Positions 60,583 to 64,000 of a stretch of 64,000 nucleotides of DNA are shown here, piece after piece. Every line of letters begins with the position of its first letter. Within the stretch, counting starts at the first letter, position 1. The notes under the pieces are model-generated. The model made no database searches, was not told where the DNA came from, and saw only the letters and a list, made by a program, of their open reading frames with translations. Source of the DNA: JTS-RE37 sp041744575 (GTDB taxonomy: Bacteria; Bacteroidota; Bacteroidia; Flavobacteriales; Flavobacteriaceae). Location of the stretch: assembly GCA_041744575.1 (NCBI GenBank), contig JBGTKP010000040.1:18693-82692 (forward strand). Reading direction: 5' to 3'. The translations under genes were made by a program, and so were the position numbers.

Positions 60583-61184
60583 GATGTTTTTTCTTTTATA
60601 AGCATGAGCCCCGTAGACCTGTGAGCCTCCAACAAACTGAATTCACGGTTAAAATCCATGCCTTCCCCATCCATTATGGTACCGTCTTCCGGATTCGTAT
60701 ATTTGAACTGCTCCCCGGTAAAAATCCACTCATTTCCTCTATCCCAATACAATTGGGGGGTTTCAAGCTTTTTACCATCATGGGTTGTAAGCACGACATT
60801 TCCCTTTAGATCAATGACATTCGTGGTGGAGTAAATGATCCCAAAATCTGATGTGATCGTACTTTTCTGATTGTCCGAGTTGAAATATTCTACCTGCAAA
60901 CCTTCCGGAAAGGTACGGTAGGGAAAACCAAGATTATCAAAATCCTCGCTTACCGGGCTGCTGAGAATAGCAATAATCCGGGTACTTGCCGTATCCTGGC
61001 TTTCCAATTTTCCGATGGTTTCAGTATAGGTAAGTTTAAAGTTCCGGGCGACCCCCTGCGGATAAACCGGACGTGTGGCTTCCCGGCCCACCCGCTGGTA
61101 GGTATCCTCACAACCTAAAAAAAACATTGCCATGGAGAATACCACGGCAATGCACCTTATATTATTTCCGGAATTATAGTCCAT
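60579..61184 (-). CDS. lptC: LPS-export ABC transporter periplasmic protein LptC
   Basis: 201 residues. The N-terminus has a lipobox-like end (FFLGC, Cys25), unlike the membrane-anchored LptC of proteobacteria. The OstA/LptC beta-jellyroll follows: FNSDNQKSTITSDFGIIYST, VIDLKGNVVLTTHDGKKLET, LYWDRGNEWIFTGEQFKYTN. It passes LPS from the LptBFG exporter toward LptA/LptD. It starts 2 bp after the TPR gene stop. Confidence 0.9.
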   Translation of the reverse strand: MDYNSGNNIRCIAVVFSMAMFFLGCEDTYQRVGREATRPVYPQGVARNFKLTYTETIGKLESQDTASTRIIAILSSPVSEDFDNLGFPYRTFPEGLQVEYFNSDNQKSTITSDFGIIYSTTNVIDLKGNVVLTTHDGKKLETPQLYWDRGNEWIFTGEQFKYTNPEDGTIMDGEGMDFNREFSLLEAHRSTGLMLIKEKTS

Positions 61185-61186
61185 TC

Positions 61187-62557
61187 TCAGAGATTAGGCA
61201 CTTTCACGCTGCCTCCTACCCAACAACTGAATGTAACGGTTTTACCGGCCATTCCGGAGTTAAAAATATCGGTCTTAGTAGGCGCCTTCGCATCGTAACT
61301 CGCCGCCGACTGACTTGAATTGCCACTCAGGGATGGATCAACCCTTCCTGCCTGTCTGGCCATCTCCGCAGCTTTCCAGTATACCGCTCTTTTCTCGAAG
61401 GGTGTACTTCCGCAGTCATTCGCACTTCCGGCATATAGGTTCGCGATAAGAAGATAGGCCTTTCCATTGGATGAATTTGCCTCGATAGCCTTCTGGGCGT
61501 AATTCCTGGCTTCTGATTTATTCGTTTTCCTGACCGTGGTGGCAATTTTATAAAGGATATCGGATTTTTTATAAGAATCTGTTTCCAGACCCACTGCCTT
61601 GTTGAAATCGGCCAGTGCCCCTTTCTGATCACCTGCCTTTTGTTTTAGCGTACCTCCATATAGATAGGCGCTTGCTGAGGGTTCCAAGGCAAGCTGAGCT
61701 TCAAATAATTGTTTAAATAGCGGATCGTCCGTACATTCTTTGCTAAACATTCTTCCAACGGCTCTTTTTACCCATTGAACATCACCCTTTTTTGATTCAA
61801 AATTCTTCTGATATAAGGGGATCAGGTTATCGCAATCGGCAAGTGCACCTAACTTCGAATCAACACTGGAAGCAATCTTACCATAGGATTCAGAATTGGT
61901 TGTCGAAACGCGTAATTCGTTCTTTTCCTTAGATGTAAGGGTACCTGCTTCTTCTTTAGGGAGAAGGGTACTGATATTTTCTGTCAGCTTTTTGTTTTCA
62001 GCTTCAATCTGCTCGGTCACATTATCGTAGACATCAAAAACTTCCTGTAAGTCTTTAGTGCCGGCAGTGTGGAGGTCAACAAGACTGGAGAAATACAGAT
62101 AAAGTGCCTTGGGATTCTTAAAATTCTCCTTGTCCGCCTTGAAGGCTTTATCCAGCATTTCATAGAGTTCGGCATCCGAAGCCATTTTATTGTCGTACAT
62201 CACCAGCGTCTTGTCAATAGCCACCCCCGCCGCATTATAATTGCTAGGAAAGTGCTTTATACTATTATCGTACATGGTCATTAACTCCTTGATGTATCCG
62301 TCCTTTTCAGCCCCTGAACTGTTATCAATTTTAAAGGCCAGTATTTTTTCTCCGAGAGAGAAATTCGCTTTATTGAGTGCCGGGCAGTTTTCATAGACCA
62401 TTTTCCAAGGCGTATAGGCAGCATCGTAATTTTTTACTTTGGCATGTTCAGCGTAAATGGAAAGATTCGTCATGCATTCCGGATTTTGAGCCTGCCCAAT
62501 GGAATCGGCTGCAAATCCCAGTATTGCGATCATCATGAGGTAAAGATCCTTTTTCAT
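61187..62557 (-). CDS. Secreted TPR-repeat protein
   Basis: 456 residues with a signal peptide (MKKDLYLMMIAILGFAADSIG). It is all-helical with several tetratricopeptide units, clearest at LYGGTLKQKAGDQKGALADFNKAV (near 307), ILYKIATTVRKTNKSEARNY (near 338) and AYLLIANLYAG (near 369). It likely works as a periplasmic or outer-membrane scaffold in the coaX-to-ppiD run. It lies 39 bp after the outer-membrane protein gene and 2 bp before lptC. Confidence 0.85.
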   Translation of the reverse strand: MKKDLYLMMIAILGFAADSIGQAQNPECMTNLSIYAEHAKVKNYDAAYTPWKMVYENCPALNKANFSLGEKILAFKIDNSSGAEKDGYIKELMTMYDNSIKHFPSNYNAAGVAIDKTLVMYDNKMASDAELYEMLDKAFKADKENFKNPKALYLYFSSLVDLHTAGTKDLQEVFDVYDNVTEQIEAENKKLTENISTLLPKEEAGTLTSKEKNELRVSTTNSESYGKIASSVDSKLGALADCDNLIPLYQKNFESKKGDVQWVKRAVGRMFSKECTDDPLFKQLFEAQLALEPSASAYLYGGTLKQKAGDQKGALADFNKAVGLETDSYKKSDILYKIATTVRKTNKSEARNYAQKAIEANSSNGKAYLLIANLYAGSANDCGSTPFEKRAVYWKAAEMARQAGRVDPSLSGNSSQSAASYDAKAPTKTDIFNSGMAGKTVTFSCWVGGSVKVPNL

Positions 62558-62596
62558 TGTGTTATCCGTTTAAAGGGGTTAATGTACTAAATTTTT

Positions 62597-63862
62597 TTAA
62601 TCTATTTGTCTTTTTCTAAACCATCCGTCATTCAGAGAAAAGCCTACATTGATTTTCAAATAGCTTTCTTCTATCAAATCGGCGTCTGTTGTTCCCTGTC
62701 TTCCAAGCTCAAAGCCCAGGTTCAGGTTGGAGAAATCATTTCCGAGTGGCATACCTAGTCCAAAAGTTATGCCAAAGTTATTTATCTCCTTATCATTAAC
62801 AATCATCCCGGTCTTGTTCATGAAGATCCCTGCGCGGTAGGTGACCCTTTTAAGATAGCTCGCAAAAGAAGAATAGTCTGGTATAAAAAACCCCCCCAGT
62901 GCCATACGGCTGGCATCCTGATATTCCAGATTTTCAATATTGGCGAAGTCATTGGTGAAAGAGCTCAGGGCCTGAAAACCATATTCAGCCCCAAGGAACC
63001 ATTTCTTATCTTCGCCGTAACCCAACCCCAGCGTAGTGGTGGTGGGAATTTTCAGTTCGGTTTTCTTAAGTCCCCTCGCTTCAAGATCTACATCCACCAC
63101 CTCAATTTCCTGCCCTGTACTATTGGAAAATGACCCGATCCTCTGCTCATTTTCAGACACCAGATTAGCCTGGGTATGCACGATCAGGGAAGTGAACAAA
63201 GTATGCTTTTCATTCAGGTGGGGCGTGAAGGTTGCCCCATAGACAAAATCGTAACCACTTACCCGGGATTCCCGGTCGTCCAGTGTCCCAAACTGAACAT
63301 TTTCAACGGTTTGTAAGCGTTGGCTTATAAGTTTTCCGAAGTTCACATTTACTGTTGCACCAAAATGAAGATCATTGGCCAGCCTGAAACCAGCCGATAA
63401 AAATGCCTGGTTAAGTCCTCCTTCCCCGGTATACTGGTTAGTGACGGTAATATCATTGGCGTTGGTCCTGCTGGAAATGAGGTCATAACCGACGGAACTG
63501 AAGGGTTTCAACCCAAACCCAACGGCGATACGGCTGCTGAGGGGAAAACCCATGGCCAGGTATTCCAGGTTCGTTTTACTCACCTGCTGTTCCTCGGTAA
63601 AACTTTTGAGACGCAATTCTTTGTGCGAAAGTGCCCCGGTGTATGCTGTGATCCTTAGTTTTCCGAATGCCGCCGGGTTTTGGAGGTTGACATGGATGCT
63701 GTCGGTATAAATACTGAGGCCCCCCATCATCTGATTTTCTATGGTTCCTGCGGTTCTGAGTTCTCCGATCCCGAAGTAGGAATAAGGGGATGCGGTCCCG
63801 TTTTGGGCATGCAACCCGTACGCTGCAAAGCATATGATTGCAATTAGAAATTTGTTAACCAT
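62597..63862 (-). CDS. Outer-membrane beta-barrel protein
   Basis: 421 residues with a signal peptide (MVNKFLIAIICFAAYGLHA) and alternating amphipathic strands typical of an outer-membrane barrel. Features are the N-terminal SPYSYFGIGELR, many Gly/aromatic strand ends and the terminal strand YLKINVGFSLNDGWF. It resembles the OmpP1/FadL-type barrels common in Bacteroidota, but no substrate can be named. It begins at the base after the coaX stop and so is coupled to it. Confidence 0.78.
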   Translation of the reverse strand: MVNKFLIAIICFAAYGLHAQNGTASPYSYFGIGELRTAGTIENQMMGGLSIYTDSIHVNLQNPAAFGKLRITAYTGALSHKELRLKSFTEEQQVSKTNLEYLAMGFPLSSRIAVGFGLKPFSSVGYDLISSRTNANDITVTNQYTGEGGLNQAFLSAGFRLANDLHFGATVNVNFGKLISQRLQTVENVQFGTLDDRESRVSGYDFVYGATFTPHLNEKHTLFTSLIVHTQANLVSENEQRIGSFSNSTGQEIEVVDVDLEARGLKKTELKIPTTTTLGLGYGEDKKWFLGAEYGFQALSSFTNDFANIENLEYQDASRMALGGFFIPDYSSFASYLKRVTYRAGIFMNKTGMIVNDKEINNFGITFGLGMPLGNDFSNLNLGFELGRQGTTDADLIEESYLKINVGFSLNDGWFRKRQID

Positions 63863-64000
63863 CTAGCGTCTGTTGTATTCCAGCAAATAATTCAAGCCTT
63901 CCAGGAGAAAATTAGAATGGGCAAAGATGGTATTTTTTAGCCGCTTAGACAAAAATTGAGTATCCCCGCCTGTTAAAATAACTGTTAAATGTTCGAATCT
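63863..64000 (-). CDS. coaX: Type III pantothenate kinase (3' part, enters from beyond the window)
   Basis: The last 45 codons are visible, ending EGLNYLLEYNRR before a TAG at 63863-63865. The visible part includes HLTVILTGGDTQFLSKRL, the C-terminal ATP-site strand of CoaX, which makes 4'-phosphopantothenate in CoA synthesis. It is the most upstream visible gene of the minus-strand envelope operon; the next gene starts at the base after its stop. Confidence 0.88.
   Translation of the reverse strand, partial: RFEHLTVILTGGDTQFLSKRLKNTIFAHSNFLLEGLNYLLEYNRR

Overview
The window reads as chromosome of a gliding, aerobic member of the Flavobacteriaceae (Bacteroidota); the genus cannot be fixed from this sequence. 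Support: the gldK-gldL-gldM-gldN core of the type IX secretion/gliding machine, a mevalonate-pathway pair (class II HMG-CoA reductase plus a GYDIA-type GHMP kinase), a HYC_CC_PP protein, lipoproteins with short signal peptides, few Shine-Dalgarno sequences, and TAnnTTTG-type -7 promoter boxes upstream of several genes. I found no rRNA, tRNA, CRISPR array, prophage or insertion sequence; this is mostly core genome with a few small accessory clusters.

Layout. 1-1849: 5' part of an RND efflux permease gene and its adaptor (minus strand). 2010-2885: plant-type leucine-rich-repeat protein. 3071-6506: ABC-F ATPase, DUF983 protein, FAD oxidoreductase. 6634-11253: gldKLMN, closed by a strong terminator. 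11368-16365: a divergent arginase-family protein, topA, and an LVIVD-repeat lipoprotein. 16499-23338 (plus): miaB, a sigma-54 activator with no receiver domain, lptE, an uncharacterised TPR-like protein, secG, groES, groEL. A sequence resembling a -24/-12 (sigma-54) promoter sits just upstream of groES. 23641-27085 (minus): a histone-H1-like Lys/Ala protein, then a metal-handling cluster (NHL lipoprotein, double-HMA secreted protein, outer-membrane barrel, HYC_CC_PP protein). 27210-34902 (plus): free-methionine-sulfoxide reductase, purH, and the elongasome genes mreB-mreC-mreD-mrdA-rodA.

34963-35784: an EndoG-type nuclease. 35940-38021: methionine-sulfoxide repair cluster (msrB, msrA, a small GNAT, an unknown protein, and a divergent MsrA). 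38221-41314: a tightly overlapping five-gene operon (YHS, DoxX, DinB-like, NRDE/TANGO2-like, ATP-grasp). 41535-43129: arylsulfotransferase with an apparent frameshift in its signal peptide. 43282-50556: prc protease; surE, a small membrane protein, lpxB, an NlpC/P60 lipoprotein, comEC. 50536-54323: POT peptide transporter and DPP-IV protease. 54488-56731: HMG-CoA reductase and GYDIA kinase. 56799-64000 (minus): an envelope operon read as coaX, outer-membrane protein, TPR protein, lptC, a 67-residue membrane protein, a CorC/HlyC-type protein and a PpiD-type foldase.

Functionally the window is dominated by cell-envelope biogenesis (LPS export, lipid A, elongasome, protein secretion and folding), type IX secretion and gliding, and redox or metal stress repair. 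The best candidates for new biology are the sigma-54/groESL linkage, the arginase-like protein beside gldK that has lost key metal ligands, the five-gene YHS-to-ATP-grasp operon, and the metal cluster with a perfect dyad in its control region.
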